Assembly (NCBI RefSeq): GCF_000514775.1
Contig: NZ_AZWO01000004.1
Coordinates: 238,391 to 302,390 of the forward strand
Direction: 5' to 3'
Source of the DNA: Salinispora pacifica CNR114
GTDB taxonomy: Bacteria > Actinomycetota > Actinomycetes > Mycobacteriales > Micromonosporaceae
DNA: 64,000 nucleotides
The position numbers were made by a program, and so were the translations under genes. Below the pieces are notes generated by a model, which saw only the letters and a program-made list of their open reading frames with translations, was not told the origin of the DNA and did no database searches. The stretch's first letter is position 1. Every line of letters starts with the position of its first letter. Shown here piece by piece: positions 18,198-27,225 of the stretch.

Positions 18198-21100
18198 ATG
18201 CGCTTCGGGCTCCTCGGTCCGCTGGGTGTCTGGACGGCGGACGGCACACCGGTCACCGTGCCCGATCTGAAGGTCCGGCTCCTGCTCGCCACCCTGCTGG
18301 CCCACGAGGGGCAGCCGGTGTCGATCGACCGGCTCCGCGAGCAGGTGTGGACGGACCGGCCACCGGCCAACCCGACCGGGGCACTGCAGACGAAGGTCTG
18401 GCGACTGCGCCGTGCCCTGGACGCCGCGACCCCCGGCGCCCGCGACCGCGTGCTCTCCCACCCGCCGGGCTACCTGCTCCGGACGGGCCCGGAGCCGACC
18501 GACGCCGAACGGTTCACGGCCTTGCTGGAGCGGGCCGCCAACACCGCCGCCGCGCCCAACCGGGCCGCGCTCCTCGACGAGGCGCTCGGGCTGTGGCGGG
18601 GCCCGGTGCTGGCCGACTTCCCCGAGGCCCCGTTCGCCACGGCACTGGCCGCGCGGCTGGCGGAGCAGCGGTTGACCGCCATCGAGGACCGGGCCGAGGC
18701 CCGGCTCACCCTCGGCGAGCACCACCCGCACAGCGGGGAGCTCGGCGACCTGCTGACCCACCACCCGTACCGGGAGCGCCTGCGTGCCCTGCATCTGCGG
18801 GTGCTGTATCGCGCGGGCCGACAGGGTGAGGCGCTGGACAGCTACGACCGATTCCGTCGGCAGCTCGCCGACGATTTGGGCGTGGATCCCGGTCCCGAGC
18901 TGGTCGCCCTCCACCGGGCGATCCTGTCGCAGGACCCGGCGCTGCTCGCCCCAACGGCGACGAGCAGCCCGGTCACCATCGCGCCACCGCCGCCGGGCGC
19001 GGTGTCTCCAGCACGGGTGCCGGGAAACCTTCCCGTAGCGCTGACCGAGCTGATCGGCCGGGAGGAGGCGGTACGCGACCTCCACCGTCTACTCGATGCC
19101 GGCCGGCTGGTAACCCTGGTGGGCTCCGGCGGGGTGGGCAAGACCCGCATGGCGGTCGAGGCGGCCCACCAGGTAGCCGGGGCGTACCCGGACGGGGTGT
19201 GGCTGGTGGAGCTAGCGGCCCTGGAAGCCGACCCGGCGGTCCTGGCCGGGGCGATCCTCGCGGTGCTCGGCGTCCGCGAACACGCGGAGCACCCGCCCGC
19301 CACGCCGCCCGAGCGGTTGCTGGCGGCGCTACGTGGTCGCCAACTCCTGCTGCTCCTGGACAACTGCGAACACGTCGTCGAGTCCGTCGCCGAGCTGGCC
19401 AACCGGGTACTGCGACACGCGCCGGGCGTCCGCCTGCTGGCCACCAGCCAGGAGCCGCTGGGCGTCGCCGGCGAGCAGGTCTGCGCCGTACCTCCGCTGG
19501 CCCTGCCGGATCCCGCGGTCGGCGACCCGGTGTTGCTCGCCCGGGCGAGCGCGGTCCGATTCTTCGTCACCCGGGCGAGAGCCGCCGCGCCCGCGTTCGC
19601 GCTCGACGAGACGAACGCCCGAGAGGTCGCCGAGCTGTGCCATCGGCTCGACGGAATCCCGCTGGCGCTGGAGCTGGCCGCCACCCGGGTCCGCGCACTG
19701 GGAGTCCACGGTCTGCTGACCCGGATCGACGATCGATTCCGGGTACTGACCCGCGGGCACCGGGGCGCACCACCCCGCCAGCAGACCCTCCGCGCGATGA
19801 TCGACTGGAGCTGGGAGCTGCTCGGCGAGCCCGAACAGCTTGTCCTGCGGCGGCTTGCGGTGCACGCCGACGGTTGCACGCTGGAGGCCGCCGAGGTGGT
19901 GTGCGCCGACGATGATCTCCCTGCCGAGCGGGTTCTCGACCTGGTGGCCCGCCTGGTCGACCGCTCGCTGGTGGTCCTGACCGAGACGCCGGTCGGGCCG
20001 CGGCACCGGCTGCTGGAGTCCGTGGCGGCCTACTGCGCCGAGCGGTTGCGGGAGGCGAACGAGGTGGCGACAGTCCGTCTCCGTCACCGGCGGTACTACA
20101 CCGCGCTGGCCCGCCGGGCCGATGAGGAGCTGCGCGGCCCGAAGCAGCGGCAGTGGCTGGCCCGGCTCGACCAGGAGACCGCCAACCTGCGGCAGGCGCT
20201 GGACAATGCGGTCGCTGACGGTGACGCGGCGGGGGCACTCGACCTGAGCACCGCGCTGGCCTGGTACGGCTACCTGCGGGGCCGGTTGCGGGAGACGCGC
20301 CGATCAATCGAGGCCGCGCTCGCTGTCGCCGGTCCCGCGCCGGCGACGCCACGGGCCGCCGCCGCCTGCTGGCGCGCCGGACTGGCGCTGCTGGAGCGCG
20401 GCGGCGAACACGCACCGCTGGTTGCCCCCGCGCTGAGCGGCTGGCCAGCCGGGGAGGGGTTGGCGGCGCGGGCGCGGGCCGTGGCCTTCCTCGGGCTCGC
20501 GCTGCTCAACACCGGCGATGTGGCCAGCAGCAAGACCCTGGTCCACGAGGTGTTGCCGGAGTTCGAGCGGCTCGGCGACCGGTGGGGGGTCGCCGCCGCG
20601 CTGAGCCTGCGGGCGAGTCAGGCACTGGCTCACGGCGACCTGGCGGCGGTACGCCGGGACGGCGAACGTGCCGTCGCCCTCTTCCGCGAGCTGGGCGACC
20701 GGTGGGGCCAGTTGCAGGCGTCCTTCCCGCTCACCAACCGGGCGGAGGCCACCGGGGACTATCCGGAAGCGGCCCGGCTGCACCGGGAGGGCCTGGAGCT
20801 GGCCGAGGGGCTGGGGCTGTGGCTGGAGGCCGCGGACCGCCTCTCCGGCCTGGGCCGCATCGCGCTCCTCACCGGCGACTACGACCGGGCCCGCGAATTC
20901 CACGAGCGCGCGCTGCGACTGGCCGCCGCGCAGAGCTGCAAACCGGCGGAGCTGTACGCGCAGATCGGGCTGGGGCTCGGCGCCCGCCGCGAGGGCCGCC
21001 TCGCCGATGCGGAGCGGTTGCTACGGAGCGTCCTGGACTGGACTCGGCAGCCGGGCCTGGACGCCGACGTGGTGCGGGCCCTGCTCCTGGCGGAGCTGGG

Positions 21101-21506
21101 TTTCATCGCCGAACTGCAGGGCGCCGCCCCCGCCGCGGATTCCCTGCACGCCGAGTCGTTCGCCCTGGCGAGCGCCGTCGGCGACCCGCGGGCGCAGGCG
21201 CTGGCGCTGGAGGGGCTGGCCGGCGTGGCTGCCATCGACGGTCGCCCCACGCGGGCGGCCCGGCTGCTCGGCGCAGCGGCGATGGCGCGCGACTCGGTGG
21301 GCGCGCCACTGCCGGCCGGGGAGCGGGGAGACGTGGACCGAATCACCGCCGCCGCCCGCGCCGCGCTGGGTGCCCCGAGGTTCGCCGCGGAGTTCGACCG
21401 AGGCACGGGGCTGCGCCCCGAGCAGGCGTACGCCCCCTCCTGCGCGCACCGAGCTCACTCTGGGCAGGGGGCCGGTGCGACTCGGCCACCCGCGGACGTG
21501 GGGTGA
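18198..21506 (+). CDS. SARP/AfsR-type regulator: winged helix, BTAD, NB-ARC ATPase and TPR
   Basis: A 1,102-residue transcription factor. An OmpR-like winged helix covers about 1-95 (RLREQVWTDRPP, LQTKVWRLRRAL), followed by the bacterial transcriptional activation domain to about 245, ending GVDPGPELVALHRAIL. The NB-ARC module has Walker A GSGGVGKT at 309-316, LLLLDNCEHV and GIPLALELAATRVRAL. The C-terminal 450 residues are Ala/Leu-rich TPR-like helices. Regulators of this build activate secondary-metabolite or differentiation genes in response to nucleotide state. It lies about 5 kb outside the enediyne core, so it may or may not serve that cluster. Its stop is one base from the stop of the convergent M16-like gene. 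Confidence 0.92.
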   Translation: MRFGLLGPLGVWTADGTPVTVPDLKVRLLLATLLAHEGQPVSIDRLREQVWTDRPPANPTGALQTKVWRLRRALDAATPGARDRVLSHPPGYLLRTGPEPTDAERFTALLERAANTAAAPNRAALLDEALGLWRGPVLADFPEAPFATALAARLAEQRLTAIEDRAEARLTLGEHHPHSGELGDLLTHHPYRERLRALHLRVLYRAGRQGEALDSYDRFRRQLADDLGVDPGPELVALHRAILSQDPALLAPTATSSPVTIAPPPPGAVSPARVPGNLPVALTELIGREEAVRDLHRLLDAGRLVTLVGSGGVGKTRMAVEAAHQVAGAYPDGVWLVELAALEADPAVLAGAILAVLGVREHAEHPPATPPERLLAALRGRQLLLLLDNCEHVVESVAELANRVLRHAPGVRLLATSQEPLGVAGEQVCAVPPLALPDPAVGDPVLLARASAVRFFVTRARAAAPAFALDETNAREVAELCHRLDGIPLALELAATRVRALGVHGLLTRIDDRFRVLTRGHRGAPPRQQTLRAMIDWSWELLGEPEQLVLRRLAVHADGCTLEAAEVVCADDDLPAERVLDLVARLVDRSLVVLTETPVGPRHRLLESVAAYCAERLREANEVATVRLRHRRYYTALARRADEELRGPKQRQWLARLDQETANLRQALDNAVADGDAAGALDLSTALAWYGYLRGRLRETRRSIEAALAVAGPAPATPRAAAACWRAGLALLERGGEHAPLVAPALSGWPAGEGLAARARAVAFLGLALLNTGDVASSKTLVHEVLPEFERLGDRWGVAAALSLRASQALAHGDLAAVRRDGERAVALFRELGDRWGQLQASFPLTNRAEATGDYPEAARLHREGLELAEGLGLWLEAADRLSGLGRIALLTGDYDRAREFHERALRLAAAQSCKPAELYAQIGLGLGARREGRLADAERLLRSVLDWTRQPGLDADVVRALLLAELGFIAELQGAAPAADSLHAESFALASAVGDPRAQALALEGLAGVAAIDGRPTRAARLLGAAAMARDSVGAPLPAGERGDVDRITAAARAALGAPRFAAEFDRGTGLRPEQAYAPSCAHRAHSGQGAGATRPPADVG

Positions 21507-21507
21507 C

Positions 21508-23193
21508 TCAGTACGGCTCCTTCCAGGCTTTGACGACCGAACGGACGAGCAGAACGGGGCCCACCAAGCCGCCGATGACTGTTATCGCCCTCAGCTCCAC
21601 CTGGCCGGTCATCGTGCCAATGAACATCGTCGCGGACAGGCCGACAACTCCGGCCGTGACGCAGCCGAGTGCGACGACGCGAGCCTTCTTCCGGGTGCTG
21701 AAACTGCGGAACCGACGGAAGACGCCGGGTCGCCGGGATACCGGGGGCGGCTGCGGGATCTCCGCCGGATCACGGGCCGGCAGCTCCACCCGAACCCGCG
21801 CGGGTACCGCCTGATCCACCGCTTGGGTGGGCAAGCCCGGATAGAGAGTCGGTTCGAGGCGAACCGAGATGCCGTCCGCGCCAAGGAGTTGTCGGCCGCC
21901 GTCCGGCCAGGTGAGCAGCGCGGCACAGGTATCGTAGTGGACGGTGACGAACTCGTCACTGTCGTTGCTGACCACGCTCACCCCATCGTTCCCGACGACG
22001 AGTCGCTGGGTCAGACCACCCTGCCCAGGATAGTCGGTGCCGGTAACGACTGCGGTCGACGAGGTCGGTGCAGCGACGAATCCGGCCCAGTCCGCGGTAC
22101 GCCCACGCGGTGTCATCAGCAACGAGTCCGCGAGTACGTCGGTCGCGACCTCGTGCACCGCCTCCGGGGTAACCTCCTTCACCTGTCGTAGCAGGTCGTC
22201 GCTGGCGGTAAGGCCCTCCCCGGTGAGCACGTCGAACGCGGCCGAGGCCAGCCGGGCGCTGTCGACGTCCTCAGCGGAGAGCGCCTCCGTGGCCTTGCCG
22301 ATCACCGCGGCGATGTTCGCCTCGTCAATCCGACCGACCCGAACCTTCGCCAGAACGTCAATGAATCCGCCGAGCACCGCATCCTGCTTCTCGGGCAGGG
22401 CATCGGCGAGTGCGGTTATGGTCGCGTACCCGTCGCCACGCGGTTCGTAGTTGGTGGCAGCGGTGTAGGACAGTCCGTCCCGTTGGCGCAGCGCCTGAAA
22501 GAGTTCCCGCTCCAGCGCCCCGGCGAACACGCTGGCGGCCACGCTACGGGCAGCCACGGCGTTGATGGCGGTCAGGCCGCCGGAGCCGGAGAAGAACGCC
22601 GGGGTCTGGGGCAGCGCCGACGACGGCGCTGGGACCGGCATCCGCTGGCCGGTTGGAAGGTCGATTCGCAGCCCGGCCGGTAGGTCCGCTCCCGCCAGCC
22701 ACAGCACCGCGTTCTCCTTGGTGAAGTAGCGTCGGGCCCAATCCTGCAGGTCCTCCAGGGAGACCGCGTGCAGGCCCCACTCGGGATAGCTGAGCAGGCC
22801 GTGGCCGCGGGCGCCGTATCGCCACAGCGGCAGCTCGTCCAGGCTGGAGCCGGACTTGCTGTTCCACTCGGTCCGCAGGATCGCCTTTTCCGTCTCCACC
22901 CGACTGGCCGGTAACTCACGCAGGCTCTTGCACACGCCCGTCAGGAACGTGGTGATGTCGTCAACCGACCCCTGTAGGTGAAAGTGGGTGACGACGCTAC
23001 CGGTGGTGCCGTTGTAGTGATAGTCGGCGGTTCCCAACGGGTGTAGCACGAGATGCTCCAGCAGGTGGGTGATCCCACGCCGGGCCAGGGTCTCGTCGGC
23101 CTGACCAACCCGAAACATGAGTCCGGCGTGGGTGGGCCCCGTAGTCGGGGCGAGCAGCGCCGGCACCCCGTCGACCTCCAGCTGCCGGATCAT
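21508..23193 (-). CDS. M16-family zinc protease-like protein with C-terminal membrane helices
   Basis: A 561-residue protein. The M16 zinc motif HLLEH (HxxEH) is at about 43-47, and a plausible third ligand glutamate lies in VETEKAILRTEW about 60 residues later. The second M16 half (about 215-380) has the RDGLSYT core. A non-M16 stretch with VVSNDSDEFVTVHYD follows, then a basic region and two hydrophobic segments (about 500-525 and 530-550), so the protease domain is anchored by its C-terminus. Usual M16 peptidases are soluble. Its ATG overlaps the stop of the upstream gene (ATGA), so it works with that protein. Peptide maturation or degradation is possible; the substrate is unknown. Confidence 0.8.
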   Translation of the reverse strand: MIRQLEVDGVPALLAPTTGPTHAGLMFRVGQADETLARRGITHLLEHLVLHPLGTADYHYNGTTGSVVTHFHLQGSVDDITTFLTGVCKSLRELPASRVETEKAILRTEWNSKSGSSLDELPLWRYGARGHGLLSYPEWGLHAVSLEDLQDWARRYFTKENAVLWLAGADLPAGLRIDLPTGQRMPVPAPSSALPQTPAFFSGSGGLTAINAVAARSVAASVFAGALERELFQALRQRDGLSYTAATNYEPRGDGYATITALADALPEKQDAVLGGFIDVLAKVRVGRIDEANIAAVIGKATEALSAEDVDSARLASAAFDVLTGEGLTASDDLLRQVKEVTPEAVHEVATDVLADSLLMTPRGRTADWAGFVAAPTSSTAVVTGTDYPGQGGLTQRLVVGNDGVSVVSNDSDEFVTVHYDTCAALLTWPDGGRQLLGADGISVRLEPTLYPGLPTQAVDQAVPARVRVELPARDPAEIPQPPPVSRRPGVFRRFRSFSTRKKARVVALGCVTAGVVGLSATMFIGTMTGQVELRAITVIGGLVGPVLLVRSVVKAWKEPY

Positions 23194-24134
23194 CGCCAGT
23201 CACCTTTCGCCATCGCCTTACGGCGGAAGTCGTCAAACTCTTTCACCGGGTCATCGAAGTATCCCCAGACGCTTTCACTGACCAGATTGCCGACCGCGGC
23301 GAAGTACGGGGCCGCGAGGGCGTGGGCGCCGAGGACGCTGTAGATCAGCGCGAACCGGCTGACCGCGTCGACCCAGCCGTGTTCCGTGCCGAAAGCCGGA
23401 TGCAGCACCGATCGGGCGGCAGCCTCGCGTAGCTCCTCCCGGACCCGAAGGTCCTTGCGGTAGTCGGCCCGTTCGGTGCCCGCCAGTTCGGTCAGGTGCT
23501 CGTAGTGGGCTTGGGCGACAAGACTGCCCTGTGCCGCGCCCTCCGGCGCAGCCAGCATCGCGTCCCAGGCGAAGGAGTGCATCCCGTGGTACGAACCACC
23601 CCACTTCGGACAGATCTGCTGTAGATACTGCAGCTGTCCCGGCAGGTGGTGCGGGTCGCCTTCGGCGAGCCGGTCGTAGCGGCGACGCGCCTCTGCCTGG
23701 CCGAGTTCGAGGCCTCGGGCGGTGAGAAGGCGGCAATACCAGATCGCCGGGTCACCCGGCTGGTACGCGGCGGCGTCGATCAACATCTGTTCGGCGCCAC
23801 GCAGGATCCGATGGAACTCGCGGAACTGGTCCTGGCTGACGTACTGGGCCCGATAGCCGGTTCGCACCTCCCAGGCCTTCACGATCAGGCATTTGCCGAG
23901 CAGCGCGGCGGCGAGCCCGTCGGCCGGGTCGGCCTCGACCTGCCGCCGGGCGAGTGCCGCGGTCGGTGGCAGCGAGCCAGCGTAAACGATCATCTCGGTC
24001 CGGGTAGCCGGGCGCTGGCCGTCGACCAGGCGTCGCAGCGCGACCCAGTCACCATCCAGCACGCCAGCGCGCAGGTCGGAGAGCTCGCGATAGGCGGTAG
24101 CGAGGTCGGTGGTGAGTACGGGCGCGGTGGACAT
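23190..24134 (-). CDS. Helical (DUF4034/TPR-like) protein coupled to the M16-like protease
   Basis: A 314-residue soluble protein, mostly alpha-helical by composition, with Ala/Arg/Asp-rich stretches resembling tetratricopeptide hairpins (for example DPADGLAAALLGKCLIVKAW and YQPGDPAIWYCRLLTARGLE). A block with LQQICPKWGGSYHGMHSFAW resembles the conserved core of DUF4034-type proteins. It has no signal or membrane segment. It is upstream of and translationally coupled to the M16-like gene, suggesting an adaptor or regulator of the protease. I do not recognise a defined function. Confidence 0.65.
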   Translation of the reverse strand: MSTAPVLTTDLATAYRELSDLRAGVLDGDWVALRRLVDGQRPATRTEMIVYAGSLPPTAALARRQVEADPADGLAAALLGKCLIVKAWEVRTGYRAQYVSQDQFREFHRILRGAEQMLIDAAAYQPGDPAIWYCRLLTARGLELGQAEARRRYDRLAEGDPHHLPGQLQYLQQICPKWGGSYHGMHSFAWDAMLAAPEGAAQGSLVAQAHYEHLTELAGTERADYRKDLRVREELREAAARSVLHPAFGTEHGWVDAVSRFALIYSVLGAHALAAPYFAAVGNLVSESVWGYFDDPVKEFDDFRRKAMAKGDWR

Positions 24135-24252
24135 GCGGGGATCCTAAGCCGACTGCGACGCAACCAACCAACCGGATTGGCGGACCACCGGGCCACGTCA
24201 ATTGATAGCGACCCGTTTCATTACTGTATTGCTCAATACGCGCCGTTGTCGG

Positions 24253-25506
24253 TCACAACTGCCCGGAAAGAGCCAGCTCCGTCTGGTATGGAAAGGAGCC
24301 GGGCTGATAGCCGCAGGACGGTTCCTCGGCCCAGATATCGCCGGTCACCGCGTACGCCCGGGCCCGCGATCCGCCGCAGGCGGTGCGAAACTCGCAGCCA
24401 CCGCAGCGGCCACCGAGCCGCTCGGGATCACGCAGCGCGGTGAACAGCGCCGAATCCCGGTAGATGTCGCGGAGCGGTCGCTGCCGCACGTTGCCGGCCG
24501 ATACCGGCAGGAAGCCGCTGGGATGCACGTCGCCACGGTGGGACACGAAGACAAATCCGTTGCCGGCACTCACCCGTAGCGGCGCCCGCCGGACCCGGCC
24601 GGCGGTACCGGTCAACCCGCGCGAATCGAGGTCGTCACGCAGGTGCCGGTACAGCCGCCCGAGGCCGAGGAGACGGACGTGGTCGTCGCCCCGCCGGGCC
24701 AGCGCCTCGCGTTGCAGGCAGACCCGGCGGAAGTGGTGCGCCTCGGTGGTCTTGACCGCGATGGTCTCACCGAGGTCGTACAGCACGTTGAGCACGTCCT
24801 CGGTCTGGGCGGCGTCCAGGCTCCGCAGTCCCTGACCCCGTCCGGTCGGGACGAGGAAGAAGACGCTCCAGAGCAGGGCGCCGTAGTCGCGTACCTGGGT
24901 GGCCAGCTCCGCCAGATCGTGGACGTTATCCCGGGTCACGGTGCTGTTGATCTGCACCTTGAGGCCAAGGTCGGCGGCGTCACGCCAGGCCTGCATGGTC
25001 AGGTCCCACACTCCGGGGACACCCCGGAAGCCGTCGTGTCCGGCGGCGGTGGCCGCGTCGAGGCTCAGCGAAACCGCCCGCGCCCCGGCTGCGCGCAGGG
25101 CGGTCAGCGCCGGACGGGTGAGGGTGGGTGTGCCTGATGGTGAGACGGACACCGGCAGGCCGAGCTCGGTGCCGCGCCGGACCAACAGCTCCAGGTCTGG
25201 GCGCTGGAATGGGTCCCCGCCTGTGATCACGAACAGCGGCGCGGGACGTCCGAACTCGGCAACCTGCATCATCAGTGCGGTGGCCTGTTCGGTGCTCAGC
25301 TCGGCTCGGTCCCGGTCGGGGCGGGCGGAGGCCCGACAGTGCAGGCAGGCGAGCGGGCACGCCTGGGTGGCCTCCCAGATCACGATGAAGGGACGTTCCC
25401 CGACGTTCTGCTTCGGTGTCCGCACCGGCGCGCCCGGGCCCCGGCGCGCTGCCTGCTTCCGGTTCGTCCCGATCAGGCGCTGCCGCTCGGTCCGCGGCGG
25501 CGTCAT
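24253..25506 (-). CDS. Radical SAM/SPASM protein (TIGR04053-like)
   Basis: A 417-residue radical SAM enzyme. The cluster-binding motif CPLACLHC gives Cys50, Cys54 and Cys57; GGDPF follows for SAM binding. The C-terminal SPASM-like region (CGGCEFRTACGG, then a Cys in EEPSCGY) would bind an auxiliary [4Fe-4S] cluster. The pattern fits the TIGR04053/AhbD-like group near haem-modifying and peptide-modifying enzymes. No short precursor-peptide gene is obvious next to it. Its ATG overlaps the stop of the hemerythrin gene (ATGA), so an oxygen- or iron-linked role is plausible. A peptide-modifying role remains possible because SPASM enzymes often act on peptides. Confidence 0.85.
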   Translation of the reverse strand: MTPPRTERQRLIGTNRKQAARRGPGAPVRTPKQNVGERPFIVIWEATQACPLACLHCRASARPDRDRAELSTEQATALMMQVAEFGRPAPLFVITGGDPFQRPDLELLVRRGTELGLPVSVSPSGTPTLTRPALTALRAAGARAVSLSLDAATAAGHDGFRGVPGVWDLTMQAWRDAADLGLKVQINSTVTRDNVHDLAELATQVRDYGALLWSVFFLVPTGRGQGLRSLDAAQTEDVLNVLYDLGETIAVKTTEAHHFRRVCLQREALARRGDDHVRLLGLGRLYRHLRDDLDSRGLTGTAGRVRRAPLRVSAGNGFVFVSHRGDVHPSGFLPVSAGNVRQRPLRDIYRDSALFTALRDPERLGGRCGGCEFRTACGGSRARAYAVTGDIWAEEPSCGYQPGSFPYQTELALSGQL

Positions 25507-25955
25507 GCCTGTTGGGCCGCGGTGTTCGACTGCGGTGGGGTCAGCCGGTCCCAGGCGGACATCGGCAGCGCGATGACCGCGGCTGGGAACAGCCCGTGTT
25601 CCTCGTTGTCGATGTGCCGGTGCAGTCGGTCCAGGGCAGCCAGCACCGCCGGCCAGTCCGGTGCCGCACGGTCGACGTTACTGAGGACGCCGTGAATGTC
25701 GTCGTGCTCGTCGCAGAGCTGCTCCACCGCTTCGGTGAGGCTGCCCTCGGCACGCAGCTCGGGAAAGAGGCCGCGTTCCTCGGTTTCGGTGTGCGGCATC
25801 AGCAGCGTGAGCAGGTCGTCGAGGAGGTAAACCCGGTCGTCCGCGCCCACCGTGATCGCCGTACGCAACCGTCCGGCAGCGTTGGCGATCGCCTCGTGTT
25901 CGGCGGTCAGTTGCCCGATCAGCGGGAACTCCCGACAACCGCAGTAGTTACACAT
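25503..25955 (-). CDS. Hemerythrin-like domain protein with N-terminal Cys motif
   Basis: A 150-residue four-helix hemerythrin-fold protein. The di-iron ligands are suggested by AEHEAI (about 18-23), LMPHTETEERGLFP (about 53-66), CDEHDDIHGV and HIDNEEHGLFP. The very N-terminus MCNYCGCRE carries three Cys residues and is a recognised feature of this actinobacterial subgroup. Such proteins sense or buffer O2, NO or iron. It is the first gene of a two-gene operon with the radical SAM enzyme. GGGAGAGG precedes ATG 25955. Confidence 0.88.
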   Translation of the reverse strand: MCNYCGCREFPLIGQLTAEHEAIANAAGRLRTAITVGADDRVYLLDDLLTLLMPHTETEERGLFPELRAEGSLTEAVEQLCDEHDDIHGVLSNVDRAAPDWPAVLAALDRLHRHIDNEEHGLFPAAVIALPMSAWDRLTPPQSNTAAQQA

Positions 25956-25972
25956 GGCCCCTCTCCCGACCG

Positions 25973-25991
25973 TGATGTGGGGGATACATCA
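25973..25991. promoter_or_regulatory. Inverted repeat upstream of the hemerythrin/radical-SAM operon
   Basis: TGATGT-N7-ACATCA lies 18 bases upstream of the hemerythrin start. CRP/FNR- and NsrR-type regulators bind dyads of this general type near promoters of hemerythrin-like genes, but this site matches none precisely and its position overlapping the leader would suit a repressor. Confidence 0.35.
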
Positions 25992-26070
25992 ACCTTGCCC
26001 TGATAAACCCGGAGCACCTAGGGCCGTTCGACCTGTCCCCGCCGGAGACAGGTCCCGGACACCCGGATTC

Positions 26071-26109
26071 GACGGTCGGTCCGCCCCGGACGGGGGCGGA
26101 CCGGCCGTC
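26071..26109. terminator. Strong hairpin at the end of the unbV-unbU operon
   Basis: A 17-bp stem (arms 26071-26087 and 26093-26109, one G-T or A-C position) with a 5-base loop lies 36 bases past the unbU stop. It should end the unbV-unbU transcript and marks the left edge of the enediyne cluster. Confidence 0.7.
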
Positions 26110-26145
26110 GACTCACACTCGGGACCGGGACGGAGCACCGGTGGA

Positions 26146-27225
26146 TCACGTCGGGCGCGCACCCGCCCCCACCAGCGGAGCGGCCACCGCGGCCGGCTCC
26201 TCGGCCGTGGCCCGTTCCCGCAGCCGGTCCCGCAGCCAGATACCCCACCAGATCAATCCGCGACCCAGGCAGACGAGGGTCACCGCGAAGAACAGCGTGT
26301 AGACCACATTGAAGATCATCAGCACGCCGTAGACCCCGGCCACGGCGGCGCCAAAGATGAACTGGGCTCGACCCTTCATCGGGGTGGTGCCCGGGTCGGT
26401 AATCATATAGTTGGTGAACAGGACGAACGCGACACCGGTGATGGGCACGAGCGCCGCCCAGAGCTGCACATCCCAGATGAGGTGCCGCAGCACGGCCTGG
26501 ATCACGAAGCCGCCGACCCAACCCACGATGAGTGGGATCTTCTTGGTGAGCACGCCGTTCAGGACGGTCCCGGCGGTGATAATGATCAGTGGCACGAAGA
26601 CCTGCATCACGTCCGGCACGTTCTCGGTGAAGTGGTACGGCGGAGCGATGTTGACCCAGGAGAAGACGAGCAGGGTCACCGTGATGCCCAGATTGGACGG
26701 GTTCATGAAGTGCCGCATTCGGCCGCGAATGGGCGCCTGGAAGATTGCCTTCTGCCCGATCGCGACCACGACCGCGAACGCAATCGGCCAGAACTGGTCG
26801 TTGGCGTAGAGCAGCATGTTCGCCGCGAGCGCCGTGATGTGCGCCGGTAGTAGGAAGGTATAGACGCCCCAGGCGCCGTTGCCCAGGAAGGCCGGCCGTC
26901 GACGGTGCGCCCAGGCGGTCACGAGTTCGACGATGACTTCAATGGCGTAGCCGACGGCCACGGCAAAGAGCGGCCAGGTCCACGGCTGCTCGAAGCCAAG
27001 CACCGTATAGCCGAGGATGTTGAAGACGCTCATGGAAATCGCGAAGTTTCGCAGCGCCAGGTACCGGGGATCGCGGCTGTCCAACCGTGGCGGGCTGTCC
27101 CGGTTGGTCGAGGCGTGGCGATCGAAGCTGGCGGCGGTGGCGATGCGGGGCGGAGCGGAATCAGTGCGCGGCACGGTGCCGGATGCCCCCACATCAGCCC
27201 GGGTATTGTCTCGGACGTCGGTCAT
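26146..27225 (-). CDS. unbU: UnbU, enediyne-conserved RnfD/NqrB-like membrane protein
   Basis: A 359-residue protein with about eight to ten transmembrane helices after a 55-residue hydrophilic N-terminus. It is one of the genes conserved beside enediyne PKSs. FMNPSNLGITVT (around 173-183) resembles the NPA(A)VG region of RnfD/NqrB, and MITDPGTTPMKG (around 274-285) resembles the DP(V/I)TSP motif of the same flavoprotein family. The SGAT-type threonine that covalently holds FMN in RnfD/NqrB was not found. A membrane redox or export role is inferred; no biochemical function is settled. Its ATG overlaps the unbV stop (ATGA). Confidence 0.9.
   Translation of the reverse strand: MTDVRDNTRADVGASGTVPRTDSAPPRIATAASFDRHASTNRDSPPRLDSRDPRYLALRNFAISMSVFNILGYTVLGFEQPWTWPLFAVAVGYAIEVIVELVTAWAHRRRPAFLGNGAWGVYTFLLPAHITALAANMLLYANDQFWPIAFAVVVAIGQKAIFQAPIRGRMRHFMNPSNLGITVTLLVFSWVNIAPPYHFTENVPDVMQVFVPLIIITAGTVLNGVLTKKIPLIVGWVGGFVIQAVLRHLIWDVQLWAALVPITGVAFVLFTNYMITDPGTTPMKGRAQFIFGAAVAGVYGVLMIFNVVYTLFFAVTLVCLGRGLIWWGIWLRDRLRERATAEEPAAVAAPLVGAGARPT

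Noticed and set aside
24135..24252. A short precursor-peptide gene beside the radical SAM enzyme
   Set aside because: The 118-base gap and nearby frames show no start with a ribosome site and no Cys- or Gly-rich peptide pattern, so a RiPP system is not supported.
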